DNA of 64,000 bases from Comamonadaceae bacterium (GTDB taxonomy: Bacteria > Pseudomonadota > Gammaproteobacteria > Burkholderiales > Burkholderiaceae_C). A program made the translations under genes and the position numbers. The notes under the pieces are model-generated. The model worked only from the letters and a program-made list of their open reading frames with translations. It had not been told where the DNA came from and made no database searches. Shown in pieces: positions 54,087 to 61,829 of the stretch. Position 1 is the stretch's first letter. Each line of letters begins with the position of its first letter. Location of the stretch: positions 186,001 to 250,000 of the forward strand of contig CANGME010000002.1 of assembly GCA_947455145.1 (NCBI GenBank), in the 5' to 3' direction.

Positions 54087-54778
54087 ATGTCATTCGCGCG
54101 CTTATTTTCCCTCACTACCCTGGCCATGCTGGCCTTCGCAGGCAACTCCCTGCTGTGCCGTGCCGCGCTCAAGCACACCGCCATCGACGCCAGCAGCTTT
54201 ACCGTCATCCGCTTGATCTCGGGTGCGCTGGTGCTGTGGCTGCTGGTGCGTCTTCGTTCAGACAGCAACACGACCGGGCAGGGGAATTGGGGTTCGGCGC
54301 TGGCCTTGTTTGCCTACGCGGCGGGCTTCTCCTTCGCCTATGTGAGCTTGCCCGCGGCTACAGGCGCACTGTTGCTGTTTGGCGCGGTGCAGGCCACCAT
54401 GATCGGCGTGGGTCTGTGGCGCGGTGAGCGGATGCGCCGTTGGCAGACCGTGGGCCTAGTGCTGGCGCTGCCTGGGGTGTTTACTCTCTGCGCGGCAAGG
54501 GCGCGGGCGACCCGTTGCTTGTGACAGCAGGCAACTTTGCGCGAGCCGTGCCCCTGGCCTTGGTGATGGGCTTGCTGATGTTGAACCATGCCACTTTCGA
54601 CGTGGCGGGTGTTGCCTACGCCGTGGCCTCGGGTGCGGTGACCTCAGGCATCGGCTACGCCATCTGGTACACCGCGCTGCCAGGACTCAAGGCCACCCAC
54701 GCATCGACGATTCAGCTCAGCGTGCCGGTGATTGCGGCCCTGGGCGTCATTGCGCTGGTGATTCGCCGCGCGGGATGA
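54087..54778 (+). pseudogene. EamA-family transporter gene with two internal deletions
   Basis: Frame 1 (54087 to about 54480) encodes an EamA N-terminus: SFARLFSLTTLAMLAFAGNS, SFTVIRLISGALVLWLLVRL, GALLLFGAVQATMIGVGLW. It then jumps to another frame in which AWGVYSLRGKGAGDPLLVTA and the second EamA repeat follow. Family comparison suggests about 25-30 codons plus one base are missing at 54461-54475. A second, in-frame loss of about 20 residues seems to lie near 54740-54750, where SVPVIAALG runs directly into VIALVIRR. Together these should abolish function. Confidence 0.8.
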
Positions 54779-54798
54779 TGTGAAAAGTGAGTGAATTC

Positions 54799-55917
54799 TC
54801 ACTTTGGCAGCGCTTCGGCCATCATCTCCAGAGCTAAAGCAATATCTTTGCTGGTATTTACGTCATAGTTGGCATCTGCCGTGACGCTGTAATTTCCGGA
54901 GGCGCCTGCCTGTCCAAAGGCGGCACCAGCACCGGCTGCCGCACCAGAAATACCGCCTTTCATAAACCCCATCAATACTGAACCAGCGCCAGAGGCAACC
55001 GCCATGGTTTTTTCGCCACTCGTGCCACCGATATCGACGGCTTTATCGGCCGCGCTATTCGGCAAAACGACGGGTTTTTTTAAAACAAAATCCGACCACT
55101 TGGCGCCAGGGGAAAAAACTTGTAGTTTTGTCGATTGGCTGCCTAAGGTGTTGCGCGGCTTAGCCGTTGCATTTCCGCTCGTACCGGCATCGTCCATGCG
55201 TGCAAAATTAACTTTCAGACGAACCTGAATTGCCGCTACGCCGAGCTCATCAGCCAACTTTGATGCGGCTGGCGTTTTAAACGCAGCATTCCATACGTCA
55301 GGCGCAGTGCCTTTCGCCGTCGCAATGATGCTGGTGTTGTCTTTGTCGAGTTCATTCCTCGTACCACCGCCTGCCGTCAACAGTTTTTTTGCGCCGCTAC
55401 GTTCTTGCTTAACGGGAGGCTTATCCGCATTCTCAAGTTCTGGTTTAAAGCTTGCCGTATCCAATGCCGTCGTTGGCAATAGCTCATAGCCACGCTTTCT
55501 TAGAGTTTCAGAAAATGCGGCATAGGCGGCGTCCGTTATGGTCTGCATTTGCACATCGCTCACGCCAAGCAATGTGTAGAGTCGCTCGGCGCTACTGCCA
55601 GAGACCGACTCTGCCTGCCCGACCTGCTCGGTTGCAAACTCAATTTGAAAGCTTGTAATAACCGCTTTGCGTTCAGAAAAATCAGCGCGCTTCACATCAC
55701 GAGACAAAGCGCCGGAATCGGAGAATGCCTTGATAAAAATTGCACTCTTGTCCGCCGCATCTGTTAACTCTACAAGTGCCGGTTTAGAGCTAAGCAAGCC
55801 GCCCAATAAGCCTTGGGCTTGCGCCGTTGGGACTAAAGTTAATGTTGTACCGAGCGTTAGTGCTAGACACACGGCGCGAGGTGTCATCATCGAGACGTCA
55901 AGGTTGAGTATGTTCAT
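54799..55917 (-). CDS. Secreted protein of unknown function
   Basis: 372 aa. Start at 55917 gives MNILNLDVSMMTPRAVCLAL and a signal peptide cleaved after AQA. The mature part contains a domain with repeated mentions of charged/aromatic patterns (LRKRGYELLPTTAL; VRLKVNFARMDD) and a glycine/alanine-rich stretch near the end (GFMKGGISGAAAGAGAAFGQ) like a hydrophobic glycine-zipper. No family recognised. Codon use seems less GC-rich than neighbours. An intrinsic terminator separates it from the upstream small gene. Confidence 0.75.
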   Translation of the reverse strand: MNILNLDVSMMTPRAVCLALTLGTTLTLVPTAQAQGLLGGLLSSKPALVELTDAADKSAIFIKAFSDSGALSRDVKRADFSERKAVITSFQIEFATEQVGQAESVSGSSAERLYTLLGVSDVQMQTITDAAYAAFSETLRKRGYELLPTTALDTASFKPELENADKPPVKQERSGAKKLLTAGGGTRNELDKDNTSIIATAKGTAPDVWNAAFKTPAASKLADELGVAAIQVRLKVNFARMDDAGTSGNATAKPRNTLGSQSTKLQVFSPGAKWSDFVLKKPVVLPNSAADKAVDIGGTSGEKTMAVASGAGSVLMGFMKGGISGAAAGAGAAFGQAGASGNYSVTADANYDVNTSKDIALALEMMAEALPK

Positions 55918-55960
55918 GTTGAATCCCTGTCGTCTTTGTTGGAAGGTCATGTGTTGGGTG

Positions 55961-56000
55961 AAAAAAAACCTTTGGGCCTCTAACAAGTACCCAAAGGTTT
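55961..56000 (-). terminator. Intrinsic terminator after the small secreted peptide gene
   Basis: On the minus strand AAACCTTTGGG and CCCAAAGGTTT form an 11-bp stem with a 13-base loop followed by a run of T residues. It ends the transcript of the 48-aa gene before the secreted protein gene. Confidence 0.88.
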
Positions 56001-56020
56001 GCGTGGCTGCGCCGCCGGAA

Positions 56021-56167
56021 TCATAGCGCGCTGGCTTGCTCCGAAGTCGTTGGGCCGGTTTCCATGTTCTTCACGCACTGCACGTATTTCCCGTTTTGCC
56101 AGCATCCCGCAGCAAAACTCAAGCTGCTCAGTGACAACAACAGGGCGGTAACAAAATACTTTTTCAT
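56021..56167 (-). CDS. Small secreted two-cysteine peptide
   Basis: 48 aa. MKKYFVTALLLSLSSLSFAA is a clear signal peptide and the mature part is only about 28 residues with two cysteines (GCWQNGKYVQCVKNM) spaced nine apart, so it could form a small disulfide loop. Start has AAGGAG upstream (reverse strand TCAAGGAGTCATCATG). It has its own terminator, supporting a real gene. No known function. Confidence 0.72.
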   Translation of the reverse strand: MKKYFVTALLLSLSSLSFAAGCWQNGKYVQCVKNMETGPTTSEQASAL

Positions 56168-56310
56168 GATGACTCCTTGAAAGAACACACACTTTAAGAC
56201 CGCATGAACAACGCGTATCTGCGGAATCTGTGCCTGATTTTGGGGCACGGGACAATGATGCGATATAAAACGGCAACCGTCATCATCCAAACGGACTATG
56301 CCGTCCGAAT

Positions 56311-57738
56311 TCAGTAACTGAAAATCTTCCCGGGGTTCATGATGTTCTTAGGATCCAGCGCGTGTTTGATCGCACGCATCATTCCCACCGCACCAGCGCC
56401 CGTCTCGGTCAGCAAAAAATCCATCTTGTGCAGACCCACGCCGTGCTCGCCGGTGCAGGTGCCCTCCAACCGCAGAGCGCGTTCCACCAGCTTGTGGTTC
56501 AGTGCCTCGGCAATCTCACGCTCCTCGGGCTTGTCCGGGTCAATCAGATAGCCGAAGTGGAAGTTGCCGTCGCCCACATGGCCTACCAAGAAGTAAGGGA
56601 TGCCGCTGGCGTCGGCTTCAGCCACAGAGTCGAGCAGGCAATCGGCCAGGCGCGAGATGGGCACGCAGGTGTCCGTGCTGATGGCGCGGCAGCCGGGCTT
56701 GCTCTGGAGGGCGGCGAAGTAGGCGTTGTGCCGCGCCGTCCACAGCTTGGTGCGCGCCTCGGGCGTGCTGGCCCACTCAAACGCTTGCCCGCCGTGATCG
56801 CTGGCCAGGGCTTGCACGGTTTCGGCTTGCTCTTTCACGCTGGCGGGTGAGCCGTGGAACTCCATCAACAGCATCGGCTCTTCACGCAAGCCCAGCTTGC
56901 TGTGGGCGTTGACCATGCGCACCGAGTTGTGGTCAATCAGCTCCACGCGCGCAATCGGGATGCCCATTTGGATCACCTGGATGGTGGTGCGTACAGCGGC
57001 CTCAATGCTGGGGAAGGAGCAGATCGCCGCCGATATCGCCTCAGGCAGGGGGTACAGGCGCAGGGTAACTTCGGTGATCACACCCAGCGTGCCTTCACTG
57101 CCCACCATCAGGCGCGTCAGGTCATAGCCAGCGGCTGATTTTTTGGCGCGTGTGCCGGTGCGGATCACCTCGCCGCTGGCCGTCACCACCTCCAGCGCCA
57201 GCACGTTCTCGCGCATGGTGCCGTAGCGCACAGCGTTGGTGCCGCTGGCGCGCGTGGCGCTCATGCCGCCAATGCTGGCGTCTGCGCCGGGGTCAATCGG
57301 GAAGAACAGGCCGGTGCTTTTGATGGCTTCGTTGAGCTGCTTGCGCGTCACACCGGGTTGCACGGTGACGGTCAGGTCGTCTGCATTCACACTCACCAAC
57401 TGGTTCATGCGGCTCACGTCAATACTGATGCCGCCTTGCACGGCCAGCAGGTGGCCCTCTAGCGAGGAGCCCACGCCAAACGGAATCACTGGCACGCTGT
57501 ACTGACTGGCCAGCCGCACCGCGTCGGCCACATCGGTGGTGGACTCGGCAAACACCACCGCAGCGGGCGGCGGCACGGTGGTGTAGGCCGATTCATCGCG
57601 GCCATGCTGCTCACGCACGACGAGTGCGGTCGAGCAGCGCTCAAAAAAACGTGCTTTGAGCGCATCGATCAAGGCCTGCGGTACGGCGCGTGCGTGGAGC
57701 GTGGGCAGAAGGTGGGCGGGGGAGGTTGGAGCGTTCAT
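56311..57738 (-). CDS. FAD-linked D-lactate/glycolate-type dehydrogenase
   Basis: 475 aa. N-terminal FAD_binding_4 domain (VPVIPFGVGSSLEGHLLAVQ; GADASIGGMSATRASGTNA) and C-terminal oxidase domain (GHVGDGNFHFGYLID; CTGEHGVGLHKMDFL). Likely a cytochrome-linked D-lactate dehydrogenase or GlcD-like 2-hydroxyacid oxidase. Start taken at 57738; the frame upstream is antisense to the next gene. Divergent from the adenosyltransferase gene by 27 bp. Confidence 0.9.
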   Translation of the reverse strand: MNAPTSPAHLLPTLHARAVPQALIDALKARFFERCSTALVVREQHGRDESAYTTVPPPAAVVFAESTTDVADAVRLASQYSVPVIPFGVGSSLEGHLLAVQGGISIDVSRMNQLVSVNADDLTVTVQPGVTRKQLNEAIKSTGLFFPIDPGADASIGGMSATRASGTNAVRYGTMRENVLALEVVTASGEVIRTGTRAKKSAAGYDLTRLMVGSEGTLGVITEVTLRLYPLPEAISAAICSFPSIEAAVRTTIQVIQMGIPIARVELIDHNSVRMVNAHSKLGLREEPMLLMEFHGSPASVKEQAETVQALASDHGGQAFEWASTPEARTKLWTARHNAYFAALQSKPGCRAISTDTCVPISRLADCLLDSVAEADASGIPYFLVGHVGDGNFHFGYLIDPDKPEEREIAEALNHKLVERALRLEGTCTGEHGVGLHKMDFLLTETGAGAVGMMRAIKHALDPKNIMNPGKIFSY

Positions 57739-57765
57739 AATCGTATTTTCTATCAAGGGCGCACC

Positions 57766-58350
57766 ATGGGCAATCGCCTCACACAAATCGCCACCCGCAC
57801 GGGTGATGACGGCACCACCGGCTTGGGCGACAACACCCGGGTTTCCAAAAATAGCCAGCGCGTGCACGCCATGGGCGAGGTGGACGAGCTCAACTCCCAC
57901 ATCGGCGTGCTTCTGTGCGAAGACCTGCCCGTCGCAGCGCGGGACGTGCTGGTCGAGGTGCAGCACCAGCTCTTCAACCTGGGCGGCGAGTTGTCCATCC
58001 CTGGCTTTGAGCTGCTCAAGGCGGACGCCGTGCTGGCGCTGGACCAGGCGCTGGAGACCTTCAACGCCAACCTACCCCGGCTGCAAGAGTTCATCCTGCC
58101 CGCAGGCACGCGCGCTGCGGCCCAGGCCCATGTGTGCCGCACCGTGGCGCGCCGGGCCGAGCGCAGCATCGTTGCGCTGGAAGGCCAAGAGACCTTGAAG
58201 GCCACACCGCGCCAGTACCTCAACCGTTTGAGCGATCTGCTGTTTGTGCTGGCCCGTGTGTTCAACCGCCACAGAGCGGATGGACAGAGCGGCGATGATG
58301 TTTACTGGAAGAGCGAGCGCATGGCTCGGTCTGATGAGCCGCAGGAGTGA
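57766..58350 (+). CDS. PduO-type corrinoid adenosyltransferase
   Basis: 194 aa. Adenosylates cob(I)alamin to adenosylcobalamin. N-terminal ATP-binding signature TRTGDDGTTGLGDNTRVSK, FILPAGTRAAAQAHVCRTVARRAER and the C-terminal YLNRLSDLLFVLARVFNR are diagnostic. Start at 57766. No other cobalamin gene is present in the window. Confidence 0.93.
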   Translation: MGNRLTQIATRTGDDGTTGLGDNTRVSKNSQRVHAMGEVDELNSHIGVLLCEDLPVAARDVLVEVQHQLFNLGGELSIPGFELLKADAVLALDQALETFNANLPRLQEFILPAGTRAAAQAHVCRTVARRAERSIVALEGQETLKATPRQYLNRLSDLLFVLARVFNRHRADGQSGDDVYWKSERMARSDEPQE

Positions 58351-58377
58351 ATCCCAAAGCGGAAAGAGGCGCGTGAG

Positions 58378-59004
58378 TCAAATCTCACGCAGCAAATTCG
58401 CCAACTCCACGGCAGACTTCACGTTCATCTTGTCGAACACGCGCGCCCTGTGTACTTCTACCGTGCGCACGCTGATGTCGAGTTGGTCGGCAATGAGTTT
58501 GTTGGGCAGACCGTCCACCACGAGGCGCATAACGTCGCGCTCGCGCTCGGTCAGCTCAGAAAAGCGTTGGCGCACGCTGTTGCGGGCCTGTTGGGTTTGA
58601 AGGATGTCGGCGGATTGAGCGATGGCTTGCTCTACGCGGTCCACCAGGGCGTTGTCTGAAAAAGGCTTCTCGCAAAAATCAAAAGCACCGCGTTTGACGG
58701 TCGCCACGGCGGTGGGCACGTCGGCGTGGCCGGTCAAAAATATCACCGGCATAGCGTGGTGCAGACCGCGCTCAACCAGACGCTCAAACAGGGCCAAGCC
58801 GCTCAGCCCCGGCATGCGCACGTCCAGCAGCAAGCAGCAAGGGCTTTGCGGGGAGAAGCCCGCTTCGATCATGTGCCAAAAAGCGTCGGCACTCTCAAAG
58901 GCTTGGCTAGGCACACGGCGTGAACGTAGCAGCCAGGCCAGGGCATCGCGCACGCTGGCGTCGTCGTCCACGATAAAAACGGAGGCATCTATAACTGGTT
59001 GCAT
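58378..59004 (-). CDS. dctR: FixJ/DctR-like response regulator
   Basis: 208 aa. Receiver domain with acidic pocket IVDDDASVRD, phospho-acceptor D61 in LLLDVRMPGLSG and the conserved lysine in CEKPF; then a LuxR-type helix-turn-helix (LTERERDVMRLVVDGLPNKL). It pairs with the histidine kinase 9 nt upstream. In related bacteria this pair controls C4-dicarboxylate uptake, but the target here is unknown, and the TRAP operon in this window is 28 kb away. Confidence 0.88.
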   Translation of the reverse strand: MQPVIDASVFIVDDDASVRDALAWLLRSRRVPSQAFESADAFWHMIEAGFSPQSPCCLLLDVRMPGLSGLALFERLVERGLHHAMPVIFLTGHADVPTAVATVKRGAFDFCEKPFSDNALVDRVEQAIAQSADILQTQQARNSVRQRFSELTERERDVMRLVVDGLPNKLIADQLDISVRTVEVHRARVFDKMNVKSAVELANLLREI

Positions 59005-59013
59005 GGCACTAGT

Positions 59014-60999
59014 TTACGCAAGTGGGAGCGTGAAGCTGAACACCGTGCCTTGTGGCGTGTTCGGCGCAAAGCCCAGGTTGCCACCGTGCTGCTCAATCAC
59101 GGTGCGGCACAGGCTCAGGCCCAGCCCCATGCCTTCGGCTTTGGTGGTGAAGAAGGGCGTGAAGAGTTGTTGCGCTACATCGGGCGCAATGCCGGGGCCG
59201 ATATCGCTCACTGAGAACATGAGTTGGTGTTCATCTACATTGGGGTGGCGTTTGACTTCAAGCAGCAGCACACGGCGTGAGATGTCGGGCCGGTCCATGG
59301 CCTGCATGCCGTTGCGAGCGAGGTTGAGCAGCACCTGCTCGACCATAGTGCGGTCGCACAGCACCTGGGGAAGACTTGCGGCGGCGCGCAGTTGCACCTG
59401 CACCCAGAGCTTGCGGGCTTGCAGGTTGACCAGCGGCATCACCGCGTCAAACAGCGCTTGCGGCGTGACCGCCTCTCGCGCTTGGTCGCGGCGGCGCACA
59501 AAGTCATGCACGCTCTTGATGACCTTGCCTGCCCGCTCGGCTTGCTGGGCGATGCGTTGCATGGCCAGTGTCAGGTCGGCGCTCGTGAAGTTGCCTTCGC
59601 GCAGCAGGTTGGTAGAGCCGGTGGCGTAGCTGGATATGGCGGCCAGCGGTTGGTTCAGCTCGTGGCTGAGCAGCGAGGCCATCTCGCCCACCATGGCCAG
59701 GCGCGCTGTGGCCTGTAAGCGGTCTTGGCTGGCGCGTGATAGCTCTTCTACCCGGCGCTGTTCGCGCATGTCTAAAAATGCGCTCATCCAGCCGGTCTGC
59801 ACGCCTTGCTCGTCACGCAGTGGGGCTTCGATGACGAGCACGGGGATGCGTGTGCCGTCTTTGTGCATGAAGACGGACTCAAAACCTTCACGCGGCGGTG
59901 CTGTGCCAGCCAGTCGAATGGCTTGGCGTCTTTGGTATTCATCCGCCAGTTCGGGTGGCCAGTAGGGTGCATTGACGCTTTGGCCCAACAACTCCTGAGC
60001 ACTAAAACCCACCATCTCACAAAAGGCGGGGTTGACGTAGGTGATGCGCCCGTTCAGGTCACGCGCCCGCAAGCCAGTGATGAGCGAGTCCTCCATGGCC
60101 TTGCGAAAGGCCAGGGCTTCGGCCAGATCGCGTTCGGCCTTCAGACGCCTGCGCATGTCGCGCCCAAGCAGGAACAAGACCGCGATCAAGGCCAGCGACA
60201 TGGCCGTCACCAGCGCCGTCAATACATTGGGGAAAAGATCAGGCGCACCATGCCAACTGTCCAGACGCAAAACCAGGGTGTTACCGGAGAGTTCAATCAA
60301 CTGCTGCGCGGTGAAGATGCGGTTGGTCCGACGAGCCAGGCCATGTATGGCCAGTCGGGTTCCGTCGCCGTCAGTAAAAGAAACCTCTTGGCCGCGCGTG
60401 AGCTTGCGGCTGATCAACTCGTTAAGCATCGATGGCAGCGAATAAGTGGCGACCACATAACCAGTTAGCTGGCCGGATGTGACCAACGGTAGGCACAGAT
60501 CCATTACTTCGATGCCCACGCCCTCAGCCAGCATCACGAAGTAGCTGCTCGAGTACGCAGGCCCACCTACGCGCTTGGCGGCTGTACAGGTGTGCACAAT
60601 TTCAGACTGTGAGTTGGTGCGCGTAGTACGGTTAAACACGGGCGCGCTAAAAGGAGTCTCTACCAATGCGGTGATTTTTTGCGCGGAGTCTCTCCACTCA
60701 ATACGCACTAGTTCTCGGTGTTGGCGTAAAAAATTCTGGGCGTCACGGATCCAGTCATTGGGAGAGGGCTCATTAAACTGCAAAGCTTGCAGACTTTGCC
60801 TATTGCGGGTTAGAGCGGATCGCACATCGCCCACGGCCTCGGCTACGTCGCGCTCTAAGCGGCTTTGCAACTGACTCGCTTCATAGCGGCCAGCAAGCCA
60901 CACAAGCGTGATGAGCAGTGCGATCACCAGGAACACCAGTGCAGACCACAAACCACGGCGCCGCCAGGCAGTGGTAGTAATGACGCGAGGTGATTTCAC
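59014..60999 (-). CDS. dctS: PAS-domain sensor histidine kinase (DctS-like)
   Basis: 661 aa from the GTG at 60999. Membrane segment at about 15-36, a periplasmic sensor region (37-258), second segment at about 259-279, a PAS domain (about 292-412; VNPAFCEMVGFSAQELLGQS), the phosphorylated histidine at about H446 (LSHELNQPLAAIS) and an ATPase domain (VEQVLLNLARNGMQAM; GPGIAPDVAQQLFTPFFTTK). Alternative ATG at 61038 would overlap the amidase gene by 43 nt; the GTG overlaps its TGA by the usual few bases. Confidence 0.9.
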   Translation of the reverse strand: MKSPRVITTTAWRRRGLWSALVFLVIALLITLVWLAGRYEASQLQSRLERDVAEAVGDVRSALTRNRQSLQALQFNEPSPNDWIRDAQNFLRQHRELVRIEWRDSAQKITALVETPFSAPVFNRTTRTNSQSEIVHTCTAAKRVGGPAYSSSYFVMLAEGVGIEVMDLCLPLVTSGQLTGYVVATYSLPSMLNELISRKLTRGQEVSFTDGDGTRLAIHGLARRTNRIFTAQQLIELSGNTLVLRLDSWHGAPDLFPNVLTALVTAMSLALIAVLFLLGRDMRRRLKAERDLAEALAFRKAMEDSLITGLRARDLNGRITYVNPAFCEMVGFSAQELLGQSVNAPYWPPELADEYQRRQAIRLAGTAPPREGFESVFMHKDGTRIPVLVIEAPLRDEQGVQTGWMSAFLDMREQRRVEELSRASQDRLQATARLAMVGEMASLLSHELNQPLAAISSYATGSTNLLREGNFTSADLTLAMQRIAQQAERAGKVIKSVHDFVRRRDQAREAVTPQALFDAVMPLVNLQARKLWVQVQLRAAASLPQVLCDRTMVEQVLLNLARNGMQAMDRPDISRRVLLLEVKRHPNVDEHQLMFSVSDIGPGIAPDVAQQLFTPFFTTKAEGMGLGLSLCRTVIEQHGGNLGFAPNTPQGTVFSFTLPLA

Positions 61000-61829
61000 A
61001 ACACGCGGTGCGCCAGAGCAGGCAGTTGCTGGCGACATTGAGCCAGCAACGGGGCATTGAACTCGCTAAGGACTATGCCTTCGCTTTGTGCTTGGCTGGC
61101 CAGCACGCGACCCCAGGGGTCAATCGCCATGGAATGGCCCCAGGTTTGACGACCATTCTCATGCACGCCGCCTTGCGCTGAGGCCAGCACAAAGGCCAGG
61201 TTCTCCACCGCACGGGCACGTAGTAGCAGCTCCCAATGCGCTTGGCCGGTAGTGAAGGTGAAGGCGCTGGGTACCAGCAGCAGGTCGGCCCCGGCCTGGG
61301 CATAGACCCGGTACAACTCAGGAAAGCGCAAGTCATAGCAAACGCTCAAACCCACACGCCAACGGTGACCATCCACCGAGGGCAGCTCAAAAGTTACGGG
61401 CTGTTGGCCTGCTTGCAACACGCGGGACTCGTCAAAGCGTTCACGGCCATTGTCAAAGCGGAACAAATGAATCTTGTCGTAGCGCGCCACGCATTCGCCC
61501 TGCGGGGAGTACACAAGGCAGGTGTTGGTGACACGTTGTCCATCGCCTTGCGCATGGTCTTTCGGCAGACTTAAAGGCAGCGTGCCGCCGACAATCCACA
61601 GGCCCAATTCACGCGCGCGTTCGGCTAAAAATTGTTGAATGCGCCCTGCACCCAACGGCTCCTGAATCGCCAGCTTGTCCGTGTCGCGCTGGCCCATCAG
61701 GCAAAAGTACTCGGGCAACACGGTCAACTCTGCGCCCGCTTGAGCGGCCTGAGTCAAGAGCGCCTGCGCACGGTCGAGGTTGGTGTCCAGCTGGGTGGCA
61801 GAGACCATTTGAATCGCGGCGACTTTCAT
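60996..61829 (-). CDS. Carbon-nitrogen hydrolase (Nit2/deaminated-glutathione-amidase-like)
   Basis: 277 aa nitrilase-superfamily enzyme. The Glu-Lys-Cys triad is visible: E in TVLPEYFCLMG, K in ARYDKIHLF and C in LSVCYDLRFPELYR. The closest class removes the amide from deaminated glutathione or omega-amides. Overlaps the YhdP gene by 4 nt (ATGA) upstream and the sensor gene downstream, so yhdP-nit-dctSR look like one operon. Confidence 0.93.
   Translation of the reverse strand: MKVAAIQMVSATQLDTNLDRAQALLTQAAQAGAELTVLPEYFCLMGQRDTDKLAIQEPLGAGRIQQFLAERARELGLWIVGGTLPLSLPKDHAQGDGQRVTNTCLVYSPQGECVARYDKIHLFRFDNGRERFDESRVLQAGQQPVTFELPSVDGHRWRVGLSVCYDLRFPELYRVYAQAGADLLLVPSAFTFTTGQAHWELLLRARAVENLAFVLASAQGGVHENGRQTWGHSMAIDPWGRVLASQAQSEGIVLSEFNAPLLAQCRQQLPALAHRVL

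Noticed and set aside
58371-58390. Small hairpin GCGTGAG/CTCACGC between the adenosyltransferase and dctR as a terminator
   Set aside because: Seven-base stem overlapping the dctR stop codon and no T-tract on either side; too weak to call.
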